Positions 33,071 to 41,820 of a stretch of DNA of 64,000 bases are shown here, piece by piece. Under the pieces are notes generated by a model. It worked only from the letters and a program-made list of their open reading frames with translations, was not told where the DNA came from and did no database searches. The stretch is from PALSA-270 sp963770915. GTDB lineage: Bacteria > Acidobacteriota > Terriglobia > Terriglobales > Acidobacteriaceae. The stretch spans positions 3,038,001 through 3,102,000 of the forward strand of contig CAVYRG010000001.1 in NCBI GenBank assembly GCA_963770915.1, written 5' to 3'. How positions within the stretch are numbered: position 1 is the stretch's first letter; every line of letters starts with the position of its first letter. Both the position numbers and the translations under genes were made by a program.

Positions 33071-34807
33071 ATGAAGAACTCGCGCCTCGCAGTATCGGTT
33101 GGACTACTTCTGATCTTTGTTTTTTTTCCGCCCAATCCTGTAGTGGCCGCGCCCGCGGCCGCGCAAAAAGATGACGTCCTGCTCGCCACCATGCAGACCG
33201 AACTACGGCGCGCGCAGGAGGCGCTCAGCAAGCAGGATCCGGGGCTCTACTTCCTCAGCTATTCGGTCCACGAAGAGAACTACGCCGGGGCGGTCGCGAC
33301 GCAGGGAACACTGCTTACCTCGGTACACCGCAATCGGCGCTTCGCGGACGTTGTGGTGCGGGTAGGGTCGCCGGCTCTCGACAACACGCACCTCGGGAAC
33401 CGCGTCTCGGCCATCGCCTCAGGAGCGTTGCCTCTGGAAGACGACCGCGACGCGATCGCGCGCGTGCTGTGGCGTCTCACCTATGAGGAATACCGCAAGG
33501 CTGCCGCCGCCTATTTGAACGTCAAAACCAATTCGGAAGTGCAGGCGAAAGAAGAGGACAACTCGCCAGACTTTTCCAGCGAAAAGCCCTCTACTCATCT
33601 GGAGCCGGACCAAGGGGTCGTCCCTGATGACCGGACCGCGTTAGAAAAACTGGTGCGGCAGTACTGCGCCGGCTTTCGCAACTACCCTTATGTCTACACC
33701 TCCCTGGCCACTGCGACCGAAGAAAACGGGCGTGAACTCTACGTATCGAGCGAAGGCAGCCAGGTGGTGACGAGTTCGCGGCTCGTCCGAGTGCAAATCC
33801 AAGCCCAGACCCGCGCCGACGATGGCATGGAACTGCTGCGCGTGGAAACCTTTCAGGCGCCGAACATCGACAAGCTTCCCCCTGCCAGTGAGGTTGCGGC
33901 GCGGGTGGAGAAGATGGCGAGCGATCTCAAGGCGCTGCGCGACGCTCCGGTAGCGGAGCCTTACGATGGCCCGGCGCTGCTCTCGGGGCGCGCGAGCGCA
34001 GTGTTCTTTCACGAAGTTTTGGGGCATCGCCTGGAAGGTCATCGGCAGCGCGGAGAAGAAGAAGGTCAGACGTTCACCAAGAAAGTGAACCAGCCAGTAC
34101 TTCCCGAGTTCCTCAGCGTGGCCGACGATCCTACGCTGCGCTTGCTCGATGGCGTTTTGCTCAGCGGATACTACCAATACGACGACGAGGGCATGCCTGC
34201 GCAGCGCGTGGAAGTGATTCAGAACGGCATTCTCAAGAATTTCCTGATGTCGCGAATGCCTATCAAGGGTTTTGCCCACTCGAACGGCCATGGGCGCGCG
34301 CAGGCGGGGCTGATGCCGACTGGCCGGCAGGGGAACCTGATTGTTTCTTCCTCGAAGACAGTGAGCGATGCGGACTTACGAAAAATGTTCAAAGACGAAA
34401 TCAAGAAGCAGGGCAAGCCTTATGGGCTGTATTTCGAGGACATTCAGGGCGGCTTCACGCTGACGCAGCGCGTTCTTCCGCAGGCCTTCGAAGTGCTGCC
34501 GATCCTGGTATGGCGAGTGTATCCCGATGACCGTCCCGACCAATTGGTGCGCGGGGTGAATATCGTGGGTACGCCGCTCGCCGCGATGGAGCGAATTCTC
34601 GCCACCGGAGACCGTCCTGCCGTCTTCAATGGCATTTGCGGGGCCGAGTCGGGCAATGTGCCGGTCTCTGCGGTTGCGCCCGCGATGTTGTTTTCCGAGA
34701 TCGAGGTACAAAAGCAGGCGCATTCTTTGAACCGGCCGCCGATTCTTCCCCCGCCGGGATTTGAGGATTCGTCGACGGCAAAACCGAACTCCGGAGTTCA
34801 TCAATGA
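33071..34807 (+). CDS. Exported TldD-type metalloprotease
   Basis: 578 residues. Signal peptide or anchor at residues 7-26 (VSVGLLLIFVFFPPNPVVAA), unlike cytosolic TldD of enterobacteria. The metal-binding HEVLGH lies at residues 314-319 (HExxxH) within SAVFFHEVLGHRLEGHRQRG; other family marks are YYQYDDEGMPAQRV, LKNFLMSRMPIKGF and SNGHGRA. TldD/TldE pairs degrade small unfolded peptides and mature some RiPPs; an exported version may process envelope or secreted peptides. Stop overlaps the start of the next paralog by 4 bases. Confidence 0.88.
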   Translation: MKNSRLAVSVGLLLIFVFFPPNPVVAAPAAAQKDDVLLATMQTELRRAQEALSKQDPGLYFLSYSVHEENYAGAVATQGTLLTSVHRNRRFADVVVRVGSPALDNTHLGNRVSAIASGALPLEDDRDAIARVLWRLTYEEYRKAAAAYLNVKTNSEVQAKEEDNSPDFSSEKPSTHLEPDQGVVPDDRTALEKLVRQYCAGFRNYPYVYTSLATATEENGRELYVSSEGSQVVTSSRLVRVQIQAQTRADDGMELLRVETFQAPNIDKLPPASEVAARVEKMASDLKALRDAPVAEPYDGPALLSGRASAVFFHEVLGHRLEGHRQRGEEEGQTFTKKVNQPVLPEFLSVADDPTLRLLDGVLLSGYYQYDDEGMPAQRVEVIQNGILKNFLMSRMPIKGFAHSNGHGRAQAGLMPTGRQGNLIVSSSKTVSDADLRKMFKDEIKKQGKPYGLYFEDIQGGFTLTQRVLPQAFEVLPILVWRVYPDDRPDQLVRGVNIVGTPLAAMERILATGDRPAVFNGICGAESGNVPVSAVAPAMLFSEIEVQKQAHSLNRPPILPPPGFEDSSTAKPNSGVHQ

Positions 34808-36459
34808 TCCGCCGAGGGATGCGCGTGGTCGTCTTGTTATTCGTGCCGGGGATGCTCGCCTGCGCCCTGTTCGCACAGCAGGCACGTGCAGGTGCGATAA
34901 CCGATCCGGTTCTGCAGGCCATGACGGCCGAGCTTGAGCGTTCCAAATCGGCGCTGAAACTCGACCAGGTGGCGGCGCCGTATTACATCGAATACCGCAT
35001 CTACGATGTGGACCAATACGACGCGGAGGCTGCTTTCGGCGCCATCCGGTCCAGCGAAGGCGCGCGGCTGCGCCTGCTGCGCGTGGTGGTGCGCCTTGGC
35101 GACTACAAGCAAGATAGCTACTACGGACCGGGTACGGGCGCGTTTGCCATTATTCCCGTGGAAGATGATGTGATGGCGATTCGCCACCAGATTTGGGACG
35201 CAACCGACCGGGCCTACAAGGCGGCCGCTGGATCACTTACTGCCAAGCAGGCAATGCTCAAGCAATTCGCTCCTCCCGACGAGCCGGTCGATGACTTCGC
35301 CCACGCACAGCCGTTGCAGTCGATCGGCTCGCTCGCGGCGCTGGATTTTGATCCTCAACCTTGGCTCGCCATGCTGCGCAGCGCTTCGGCGGTTTATAAG
35401 GATGATCCAGAACTCGAGTCATCCCTTTCGAGGCTGACCTTCCAGGCGATCAACCGCTATTACGTCAACTCCGAAGGCACGGTTGTGCGTAGTGGCTACA
35501 ACAGCTACGAGCTGGCTATGGAGGTCAGCGGGCAGGCCGCTGACGGCATGAGTCTGCAACGTTCGCACGATTACACGGAAGGCGATATCAAGAATTTGCC
35601 TTCCGCCGCCGAATTTCGCGCCGAAGCCGTGCAATTGGACGGCGCCATGAAACTTTTGCGTCAGGCTCCGGTGGCGAACGAGGAATATAGCGGACCTGTG
35701 CTTTTTTCCGCCGATGCCGCCAGCGACATCCTGCTCGATTTTGTAGGGGAGAATATTCTCGGTCGCAGGCCACGCTTGGGAGAGACGGCGCGCACCGTAG
35801 GCGAGTTCGCCTCCAGCTACAAGGCGCGCGTGCTCCCGGATTTCCTTTCTGTGGTCGACGACCCTACCATCTCCGCCTATAAGGGCCAGCCCCTCCTGGG
35901 GAACTATCAGATCGACGACGAAGGCGTGCTGGCGGAGAAAGTGACGGTCATCGACAAAGGAGTTCTCGTGAACTATCTGATGGGCCGTGAGCCGATCCGC
36001 GGCTTTCCAGCGTCGAACGGCCACGGACGTGCACTGGTGCCATCGAACCCAGCGGGGCCAAGTGTGGGCAATCTGATTGTGACGGCGACAGAGTCGTCCT
36101 CGCCCGGCGATCTGAAAAAGAAGCTCATCGAATTATGTCAACAGCGCGATCTGCCCTACGGCTATTACGTTGGAACCATGGGACCGCACAACTCATTGCG
36201 CCTGCTCTACCGTGTGTGGGTCAAGGATGGCCATGAGGATCTGGTGCGCGGTGGGGTGTTGGCAGGAATGGACGCCCGCGCGCTGCGCAGCGATCTTGTG
36301 GCTGCCGGCAATGATTTCAACGTAGAAAACCGCCCGCTGAATATCCCACACAGCATCGTCAGCCCGTCGCTGTTGTTCGATGAGTTGGACGTGAAGCGCG
36401 CTACTACGAACCAAGAGAAGCTGCCGGAGTATCCCGCTCCGGAGTTAGAGTCGAAGTAG
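34804..36459 (+). CDS. Exported TldD-like paralog without the metal site
   Basis: 551 residues, coupled to the preceding protease gene by a 4-base overlap and clearly paralogous (LLGNYQIDDEGVLAEKVTVIDKGVLVNYLMGREPIRGFPASNGHGRA). The segment aligned with HEVLGH reads ILLDFVGENILG, so the HExxxH motif is lost and the protein is probably catalytically inert by itself. This mirrors the active TldD/inactive TldE heterodimer, but here both members are of TldD type and exported (signal peptide about residues 1-25). Most likely the partner subunit of the upstream protease. Confidence 0.85.
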   Translation: MIRRGMRVVVLLFVPGMLACALFAQQARAGAITDPVLQAMTAELERSKSALKLDQVAAPYYIEYRIYDVDQYDAEAAFGAIRSSEGARLRLLRVVVRLGDYKQDSYYGPGTGAFAIIPVEDDVMAIRHQIWDATDRAYKAAAGSLTAKQAMLKQFAPPDEPVDDFAHAQPLQSIGSLAALDFDPQPWLAMLRSASAVYKDDPELESSLSRLTFQAINRYYVNSEGTVVRSGYNSYELAMEVSGQAADGMSLQRSHDYTEGDIKNLPSAAEFRAEAVQLDGAMKLLRQAPVANEEYSGPVLFSADAASDILLDFVGENILGRRPRLGETARTVGEFASSYKARVLPDFLSVVDDPTISAYKGQPLLGNYQIDDEGVLAEKVTVIDKGVLVNYLMGREPIRGFPASNGHGRALVPSNPAGPSVGNLIVTATESSSPGDLKKKLIELCQQRDLPYGYYVGTMGPHNSLRLLYRVWVKDGHEDLVRGGVLAGMDARALRSDLVAAGNDFNVENRPLNIPHSIVSPSLLFDELDVKRATTNQEKLPEYPAPELESK

Positions 36460-36485
36460 CACAACGCCGTTACAGGGAAGCGGAT

Positions 36486-36830
36486 TTACGCCCGCGCGGC
36501 GCGGACGGTTTCGTCAGTTCCGCGGGCGGTGACGGGCGGGTGCGGGATTGCGCCGGGCCAGGATGAGTTCGAATCCGATGCGTTCTCGCCGATGCCATCG
36601 GCCGAGCCGATGCGGACATCGGTCACATCGACAATCGCGTACCAGTCGCGGCGAAGCTGGCCGACCTGTTTCGGGTTCACGTCGAGCAGGAGTGTGACTT
36701 TGTAAGTTAGGTCGTCGGGCTCGGCTTCGGCCTTGACGTAGGTGATGTCCAGGGCGCGGCGCGAGACGGCGTTCAGGATGCGCATCAACGTGCCCTGCGT
36801 ATTGCGATAGTGGATGTGGAAAGCTTGCAT
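36486..36830 (-). CDS. ilvN: Acetolactate synthase small (ACT) subunit
   Basis: 114 residues from the ATG at 36828-36830, preceded by AGGAGA. One ACT domain (residues 1-80: HIHYRNTQGTLMRILNAVSRRALDITYVKAE). It lacks the C-terminal domain of IlvH-type subunits, so it is IlvM/IlvN sized. It regulates or stabilises the large subunit, encoded just upstream. The last 30 residues are Pro/Ser-rich without clear homology. Whether valine feedback is kept cannot be told. Confidence 0.85.
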   Translation of the reverse strand: MQAFHIHYRNTQGTLMRILNAVSRRALDITYVKAEAEPDDLTYKVTLLLDVNPKQVGQLRRDWYAIVDVTDVRIGSADGIGENASDSNSSWPGAIPHPPVTARGTDETVRAARA

Positions 36831-36887
36831 CGTTTTCTCCTGAAATCTGATTCTTCTGCTATAGAAGCTGCGGGGCTTTGCCCAGCC

Positions 36888-36934
36888 GGACAGCCCCTTC
36901 AACTACGCTCAGGGCAGGCTACAGGCGGCTGTCC
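36888..36934. repeat. Palindromic intergenic repeat, GGACAGCC / GGCTGTCC family
   Basis: Arms GGACAGCC (36888-36895) and GGCTGTCC (36927-36934), followed by CCACGCG, in the 112-base gap between ilvN and ilvB. A related element with shorter spacing occurs at 40341-40361, so this is a dispersed family rather than an ilv-specific attenuator. Confidence 0.5.
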
Positions 36935-36942
36935 CCACGCGA

Positions 36943-38703
36943 TTATTCGTCGTCAAATACCATTTCCGACAACGCGGCACCGGCCGGAACCATGGGAAAG
37001 ACGTTGGCTTCGCGTTGGCAGTCAAAGACCAGCAGTTCCGGCTTGGGCGAATGCAGGAAGCGCTCAAGCATCTCGGCGGTCTGATCGGAAACTGGGAACT
37101 GCCGCATGGCTTCCTCGCCCAAGTTGAAAGCATGAATCTTGTAGGCTTTGGCGATCTCGACGAAATCCGGGTTGTCGCTCAGGTCGGTTTCGGCGTAGTT
37201 GCGCTGATAGAAAAGCTGCTGCCACTGCCGGACCATGCCCAGAAATTTGTTGTCCACGATCACCATCTTGATGGGCAGGCTCAGACGGTGCACGGTGGCC
37301 AGCTCCTGAATGTTCATCTGGAAACCGCCGTCGCCGGAGACGCAAACCACCGTAGCGTCCGGCTTGGCCAGCTGCACGCCGATGGCGGCGGGCAAGGCGA
37401 AGCCCATCGATCCCAGGCCGCCGGAGGTGATGAAGCCGCGCGGAGAATTGGAGTGGTAGCGCTGCGCCGCCCACATCTGGTGCTGGCCCACGTCGGCGAG
37501 CACGATGCTGTCTTTGGGCAGGCGGCTGAAAAGCTCGTCCAGGAAGCGAATGGTTGGCTGGGCCAGGCCACGCGGGTCGAGTTCGGCGCGGTCGGGGCCG
37601 CAGGCGAGGGAGCGCCAGGGGCTCCAATCGGGCAGCGAGATTTTGCGGACCGCGTCATGAAATGCCGGAATGGTCTGCGCCAGATCGCCAACCACCGGCA
37701 ACTCGCAGGAGCGCACGCGGTCAAGCTGGCCGGGATCGATTTCAAAATGCACGATGCGGGCATCGGGCGCGAAGCGCGAGGGGTCGCCGGTGACGCGGTC
37801 ATCGAGGCGCGCGCCAAAGACCATGAGCAGATCGGTTTCGTGCAGCGCCATATTGGCGGCGCGGGTGCCGTGCATGCCCACCATGCCGAGATAGTAGGAA
37901 GCTTCCGGCTCAACCGCTCCCAGGCCGTGAACCGTAGAGAAGGACGGAATGTTCAGGTAGTCGAGCAGCGCGCGCAGTTCATTGATCGCGCCGGAAAGCT
38001 TGGCTCCGGCGCCGACAAGAGCCACCGGCTTCTTGGCGGTTTCGAGCATCGCGATCAGCTGTTCGGCGAAAGCGGGCTTGGGCGCTTCCGCATTCGGCGG
38101 GGAAAATTTCACCGCGCCGGAGAATTCCGCCTTGGCTTTCATCAGGTCGGTGGGGATGTCTACGATCACGGGACCTGGGCGTCCGCTACGCGCCCAGTAG
38201 AAAGCTTCGGCGATCACGGCGGGAATTTCTTCGATGGTCTTGACCAGGCGGCTCCACTTGGTGAGCGACAGGGTCATGCCGAAGACGTCGGTTTCCTGGA
38301 AAGCGTCGGTGCCGATCATCGCGGTGCGCACCTGGCCGGTGATGCAAACCAGGGGCACGGAATCCATTTTGGCGTCGGCAATACCGGTGACCAGGTTGGT
38401 CGCGCCGGGGCCGCTGGTGGCCATGGCGACGCCGACTTTGCCGGTGGAACGAGCGTAGCCTTCGGCGGCGAAGACTGCGCCTTGTTCGTGGCGAGTGAGG
38501 ATGTGGCGCACGCCGCTGCCGTCGAGGGCGTCGTAGAGCGGCATAATCGCGCCGCCGGGATAGCCGAATACCAAATCCACACCCTCGGCGCGCAGGCACT
38601 TCAGAACAATCTCGCCGCCCTTGAGTTGGGCCGAGGCAGACGCGGCTCCATTGGACTTCGCCGCGTCCGCGGATGTGGCGTTGGCTGCCGGCGCGCTAGG
38701 CAT
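36943..38703 (-). CDS. ilvB: Acetolactate synthase large subunit
   Basis: ThDP- and FAD-dependent enzyme making acetolactate and acetohydroxybutyrate; 586 residues. N-terminal VFGYPGGAIMPLYDAL and RHEQGAVFAAEGYAR with the catalytic glutamate; SGPGATNLVTGIADA; the ThDP-binding SGDGGFQMNIQELATV and VDNKFLGMVRQWQQLFY near the C-terminus. A 30-residue Ala-rich N-terminal extension precedes the fold. Its start lies 8 bases inside the end of ilvC, so the operon is ilvC-ilvB-ilvN. Confidence 0.96.
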   Translation of the reverse strand: MPSAPAANATSADAAKSNGAASASAQLKGGEIVLKCLRAEGVDLVFGYPGGAIMPLYDALDGSGVRHILTRHEQGAVFAAEGYARSTGKVGVAMATSGPGATNLVTGIADAKMDSVPLVCITGQVRTAMIGTDAFQETDVFGMTLSLTKWSRLVKTIEEIPAVIAEAFYWARSGRPGPVIVDIPTDLMKAKAEFSGAVKFSPPNAEAPKPAFAEQLIAMLETAKKPVALVGAGAKLSGAINELRALLDYLNIPSFSTVHGLGAVEPEASYYLGMVGMHGTRAANMALHETDLLMVFGARLDDRVTGDPSRFAPDARIVHFEIDPGQLDRVRSCELPVVGDLAQTIPAFHDAVRKISLPDWSPWRSLACGPDRAELDPRGLAQPTIRFLDELFSRLPKDSIVLADVGQHQMWAAQRYHSNSPRGFITSGGLGSMGFALPAAIGVQLAKPDATVVCVSGDGGFQMNIQELATVHRLSLPIKMVIVDNKFLGMVRQWQQLFYQRNYAETDLSDNPDFVEIAKAYKIHAFNLGEEAMRQFPVSDQTAEMLERFLHSPKPELLVFDCQREANVFPMVPAGAALSEMVFDDE

Positions 38704-39736
38704 TGACCACCTTCGGTTCCGGCTTGGGCTCGGGCTTTTTGGCTTCTTTCGGTAGCCACGACATCATGCCACGCAGTCGGGCGCCGACTTCCTCCACCTG
38801 GTGCTTCTTTTCGGCCTCGCGCAGGCCGTTGAAATTCTTGCAGCCGCTTTTGTTTTCGGCAATCCACTCGCGAGCGAATGCGCCGGACTGGATGTCGACC
38901 AGAATCTTCTTCATGGCGACGCGCGTGTCGTCGGAAACGACCTTGGGGCCGCGGGTCAGGTCGCCGTACTCGGCGGTGTTGGAGATCGAGTAGCGCATGC
39001 GGGCCAGACCGCCGTCGTAGATGAGATCGACGATCAGCTTGACCTCGTGGATGCACTCGAAATAGGCGATCTCGGGGTCGTAGCCCGCTTCGACCAGGGT
39101 CTCGAAACCCTTCTTCATCAACGAGGTCAGGCCGCCGCAGAGCACTGCTTGCTCGCCGAACAGGTCGCTTTCGGTCTCTTCTTTGAAAGTGGTCTTGAGC
39201 ACGCCGGCGCGGGTGGCACCGATGCCGTAGGCGTAGCAGAGGCCGTATTCGGCGGCTTTGCCGCTGGCATCTTGATGGATTGCAAGCAGTGAGGGCACAC
39301 CCCGGCCTTCGCTGTACACCCTGCGGACGAGATGACCGGGGCCCTTGGGCGCGACCATAACGACGTCAACGTCGGCGGGCGGGATGATGGTCTTAAAATG
39401 AATGCTGAAGCCGTGCGAGAAGCCGAGAACCTTGCCGGGACGCATGGCAGGAGCAACCGCGGACTGGTAGAAGTCGGCCATGGTCTCATCGGGCGTAAGA
39501 ATCTGGATGTAGTCGGCGCGCTGGGCGGCTTCGGCTGCGGGGACGACAGTCATGCCGTCGGCTTTTGCCTGCTGGGCGCTGCCGCGGTGCGGGTCGACTC
39601 CGATAATGACGTTGTAGCCGCTGTCGCGCAGGTTCTGCGCCTGGGCATGGCCCTGGCTGCCATAGCCGAGGACCGCAATGGTCTTGCCCTTCAGGGCGTT
39701 GGGGTTGGCGTCACGCTCGTACAGGATAACGGCCAC
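38696..39736 (-). CDS. ilvC: Ketol-acid reductoisomerase
   Basis: Second step of branched-chain amino acid synthesis, NADPH-dependent; 346 residues, class I. It starts with GTG (39734-39736) preceded by AGGAGG. Motifs: VLGYGSQGHAQAQNLRDSG (nucleotide binding), VMVAPKGPGHLVRRVY, DLFGEQAVLCGG, and YFECIHEVKLIVDLIYDGG with the metal-binding glutamates. First gene of ilvCBN, downstream of a strong promoter with a TetR-type palindrome. Confidence 0.96.
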   Translation of the reverse strand: MAVILYERDANPNALKGKTIAVLGYGSQGHAQAQNLRDSGYNVIIGVDPHRGSAQQAKADGMTVVPAAEAAQRADYIQILTPDETMADFYQSAVAPAMRPGKVLGFSHGFSIHFKTIIPPADVDVVMVAPKGPGHLVRRVYSEGRGVPSLLAIHQDASGKAAEYGLCYAYGIGATRAGVLKTTFKEETESDLFGEQAVLCGGLTSLMKKGFETLVEAGYDPEIAYFECIHEVKLIVDLIYDGGLARMRYSISNTAEYGDLTRGPKVVSDDTRVAMKKILVDIQSGAFAREWIAENKSGCKNFNGLREAEKKHQVEEVGARLRGMMSWLPKEAKKPEPKPEPKVVNA

Positions 39737-39784
39737 GCAGGCCTCCTAGCAGTTTTTCGGGCAACTGGGCCCGTCATGAATGCA

Positions 39785-39838
39785 AACCGACCGGTCGGTT
39801 AGTATTGAAATGTTAGCCTTCCAGGTGGGGGCTGTCAA
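39785..39838 (-). promoter_or_regulatory. ilvCBN promoter and TetR-type operator
   Basis: Minus strand: -35 TTGACA at 39833-39838, 17-base spacer, -10 TAACAT at 39810-39815. Nine bases further is the perfect 16-base palindrome AACCGACCGGTCGGTT (39785-39800), over the expected transcription start. The sequence is of the kind bound by TetR-family repressors; a TetR gene lies 630 bases away at 40431-41018 on the other strand. No leader-peptide attenuator is seen. Confidence 0.7.
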
Positions 39839-40012
39839 GATCAAAACTGGTGAAGTCGGAGGGGCCGGGATGGGCAGTTTCCGTTTGTGACAGGACTTCT
39901 CGGCCTCGAATACCGGAAAACGCGCCCCGGGGAAGACAACTGCGATGCTTTGAGGAGCATTTACCGGGGCATCGTAGTATCGTACCTCCGAGGGGCTAGA
40001 GAGGTCGCTGCA

Positions 40013-40222
40013 ATGACATGCACATGGAAAACGGAGACAGAACATCTCGTTTGCCGCTGGTCAGAGGTTGGACAGCGCGTGCCCTACAATCCGCTTTGGA
40101 TGCAAGAGGCTTCTGACATTCAGGGCAGTTATCTGCCACCTGCCCCGAATTTTGCCAGCCACAGTCCATTTGTAGGCGCTAGCTGGTTCGAACGCTACGC
40201 GCGTGACCGCGATCCCGAATAA
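40013..40222 (+). CDS. Small conserved-looking protein, unknown function
   Basis: 69 residues from the ATG at 40013 with GAGAGG 8 bases ahead. Aromatic- and Pro-rich: TCTWKTETEHLVCRWSEVGQ, YNPLWMQEAS, YLPPAPNF, SPFVGASWFERY. No membrane segment. The composition looks protein-like rather than random, and the frame stays open from the leader. I do not recognise a family. It is divergent from ilvC, so the two may share the regulatory gap 39737-40012, which holds the ilvC promoter and nothing else obvious. Confidence 0.5.
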   Translation: MTCTWKTETEHLVCRWSEVGQRVPYNPLWMQEASDIQGSYLPPAPNFASHSPFVGASWFERYARDRDPE

Positions 40223-40288
40223 GTCTCTGAATTCACACCAAGCGGCGCCAGACCGGGCCGTTTTCACGAGTTCGCTTCTCCACTCGCC

Positions 40289-40361
40289 TGACGGGGCAGG
40301 CCCCGTCACATGATTTCGGGCTGCTCGGCTTTGACCACCTGGACAGCCGGGGCGGCTGTCT
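40289..40361. repeat. Tandem intergenic palindromes
   Basis: A perfect palindrome TGACGGGGC-AG-GCCCCGTCA at 40289-40308 and, 33 bases on, GGACAGCC to GGCTGTC (40341-40360) followed by TCTACGCG. The second matches the element at 36888-36934 in arms and flank. No gene is supported in 40223-40430. Confidence 0.5.
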
Positions 40362-40430
40362 CTACGCGAGCAACCGATATCGAAGGTCGCCAATTGGCAA
40401 TCTTGGGTGGGGCGTATATCCTGTCCCGCA

Positions 40431-41018
40431 ATGACTCGCGAGGCTGCTACCGATTCCCGTCAGGAGATACTGCGAGCTGCCGCGCGCTTATTCCAGCAAC
40501 AGGGCTACGACGCCACCTCCATGAGCGACGTGGCTGGGGCGCTTAAGCTAAGCAAAGGCGGCCTTTACCACCACTTCCAAAGCAAAGACGAAATCCTGTT
40601 CCACCTGATGGACCATGCCATGGACATCACTCAGGAGCAGGTGATCGACCGGGTGCACGGGATTGCCGACCCCGAAGAGCGGCTGCGCATGCTGATCCGG
40701 CTGCACATCGGCGTGGTGCTGCGCGAGCGCGACCGTGAGATCACGGTGATGCTGCACGAGAACCATCCCCTCCCTCCCCCGCTGCGCCGCCGCATCAATG
40801 GGCGGAAGAAAGACTATGTGCACTTTGTCGAAAGCCTGATCGCTGAGGCGCAACACGCCCGCGGCTCGAAGGTCGGCGCCAGCCCGCGCGCGGCGGCGTT
40901 TGCCCTCATGGGGATGATTAACTGGATCTACCAGTGGTACCGGCCGGAGGGCGCCCTGCAGGAAGAAGACCTGGTTCAGCAATACACGGAGATTTTCTTC
41001 GCGGGGGCGTTTCAGTAG
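40431..41018 (+). CDS. TetR/AcrR-family regulator
   Basis: 195 residues from the ATG at 40431; a GTG at 40407 is an alternative start and neither has a strong Shine-Dalgarno. Helix-turn-helix: RQEILRAAARLFQQQGYDATSMSDVAGALKLSKGGLYHHFQSKDEIL. The C-terminal domain (MLIRLHIGVVLRERDREITVMLHENH) resembles regulators of acyl-CoA and fatty-acid metabolism, though ligand is unknown. The nearby AACCGACCGGTCGGTT palindrome at the ilvC promoter is a candidate target. Confidence 0.9.
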   Translation: MTREAATDSRQEILRAAARLFQQQGYDATSMSDVAGALKLSKGGLYHHFQSKDEILFHLMDHAMDITQEQVIDRVHGIADPEERLRMLIRLHIGVVLRERDREITVMLHENHPLPPPLRRRINGRKKDYVHFVESLIAEAQHARGSKVGASPRAAAFALMGMINWIYQWYRPEGALQEEDLVQQYTEIFFAGAFQ

Positions 41019-41019
41019 C

Positions 41020-41820
41020 CTAAAAGGACTCTGACTGATCCGGGTGCTTCTCCGGAATCCAGTAAACCTCTTCTTTCAAGTGCTCCTTGGTGAAGCCGAT
41101 ACGCTTCAGGATTCCCTTGCCGTTCTCGATCATCTGTGGATGGCCGCAGAGGTAAGCCACCGAGTTGGCGCCATTTAGACCCCAGAGATCGGTGTACTTG
41201 CGCAGAAGCTCGTCGACACGACCGCGCTCGCCTTGCCATTTCTCGTCGTCCCAGGGGCGGCTGACGGTGGGGACGTGCTTGAGCCAGGGGACTTCCTGCG
41301 CGACTTTCTCCAGCTCCGCGCAGTAGCCGAATTCCCAGGAGCGGCTGGCGCCATTCAACAGGTAGAGCTTCTGTTCTCCCTTGAACTTGCCGTCTTTCCA
41401 GTCGCGGTGAAGCGTACGGACGTAGCTGATGAAGGGCGCGACGCCGGTCACAGTCGAGACGAGAAGATGATGGGTGTGCCCACCCGCGATGTCGAGAGTG
41501 AATCGTCCCTTCGGGACCTTGCGCATGAGAAGTTCGTGTCCCGGCTGCAATTTATACAGCTGCGGGGAGAGCTCGCCGTTGGGGACCAGCTCGAAAAAGA
41601 ACTCTATTTCGGACTCATAGGGCGAAGAGACGATGGAGTACGGTCGCTCGGAGCGTTTTGCCAGACCCTGCACGCCGAGGGTGGCGTACTGGCCGGCGGC
41701 GAACTTGAATTCGCCGCTCGGCTGAATGCGCAGCATAAACAGCTCAGGGCCAAAGTCGGCGCGCTGGGTAACTTTGGCGTGGTAGAACTTTTCGTCGCTG
41801 TTTGTCGGTATCTGACTCAT
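41020..41820 (-). CDS. fpr: Ferredoxin/flavodoxin-NADP reductase
   Basis: 266 residues from the ATG at 41818-41820. FAD-binding RSERPYSIVSSPYE (RxYS motif) and, later, the NADP-binding LLVSTVTGVAPFISYVRTL, LNGASRSWEFGYCAEL and VAYLCGHPQMIENGKGIL. The bacterial Fpr ending is somewhat changed (KEEVYWIPEKHPDQSESF). It exchanges electrons between NADPH and ferredoxin or flavodoxin, and could feed the 2Fe-2S activator of the corrinoid operon, although no ferredoxin gene is near. Convergent with the TetR gene, one base apart. Confidence 0.88.
   Translation of the reverse strand: MSQIPTNSDEKFYHAKVTQRADFGPELFMLRIQPSGEFKFAAGQYATLGVQGLAKRSERPYSIVSSPYESEIEFFFELVPNGELSPQLYKLQPGHELLMRKVPKGRFTLDIAGGHTHHLLVSTVTGVAPFISYVRTLHRDWKDGKFKGEQKLYLLNGASRSWEFGYCAELEKVAQEVPWLKHVPTVSRPWDDEKWQGERGRVDELLRKYTDLWGLNGANSVAYLCGHPQMIENGKGILKRIGFTKEHLKEEVYWIPEKHPDQSESF

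Noticed and set aside
32667..33074. 135-codon open frame in the gap before the TldD gene
   Set aside because: No ribosome-binding site of note, odd composition and overlap with the tldD start; the region carries repeat-like sequence instead.
36840..36942. Transcription attenuator for ilvN/ilvB
   Set aside because: The inverted repeat matches a dispersed element also found at 40341-40361 and lacks a T-run or leader peptide.
37015..38706. 563-codon open frame on the plus strand
   Set aside because: Exactly antisense to ilvB, which has all catalytic motifs; the antisense product has none.
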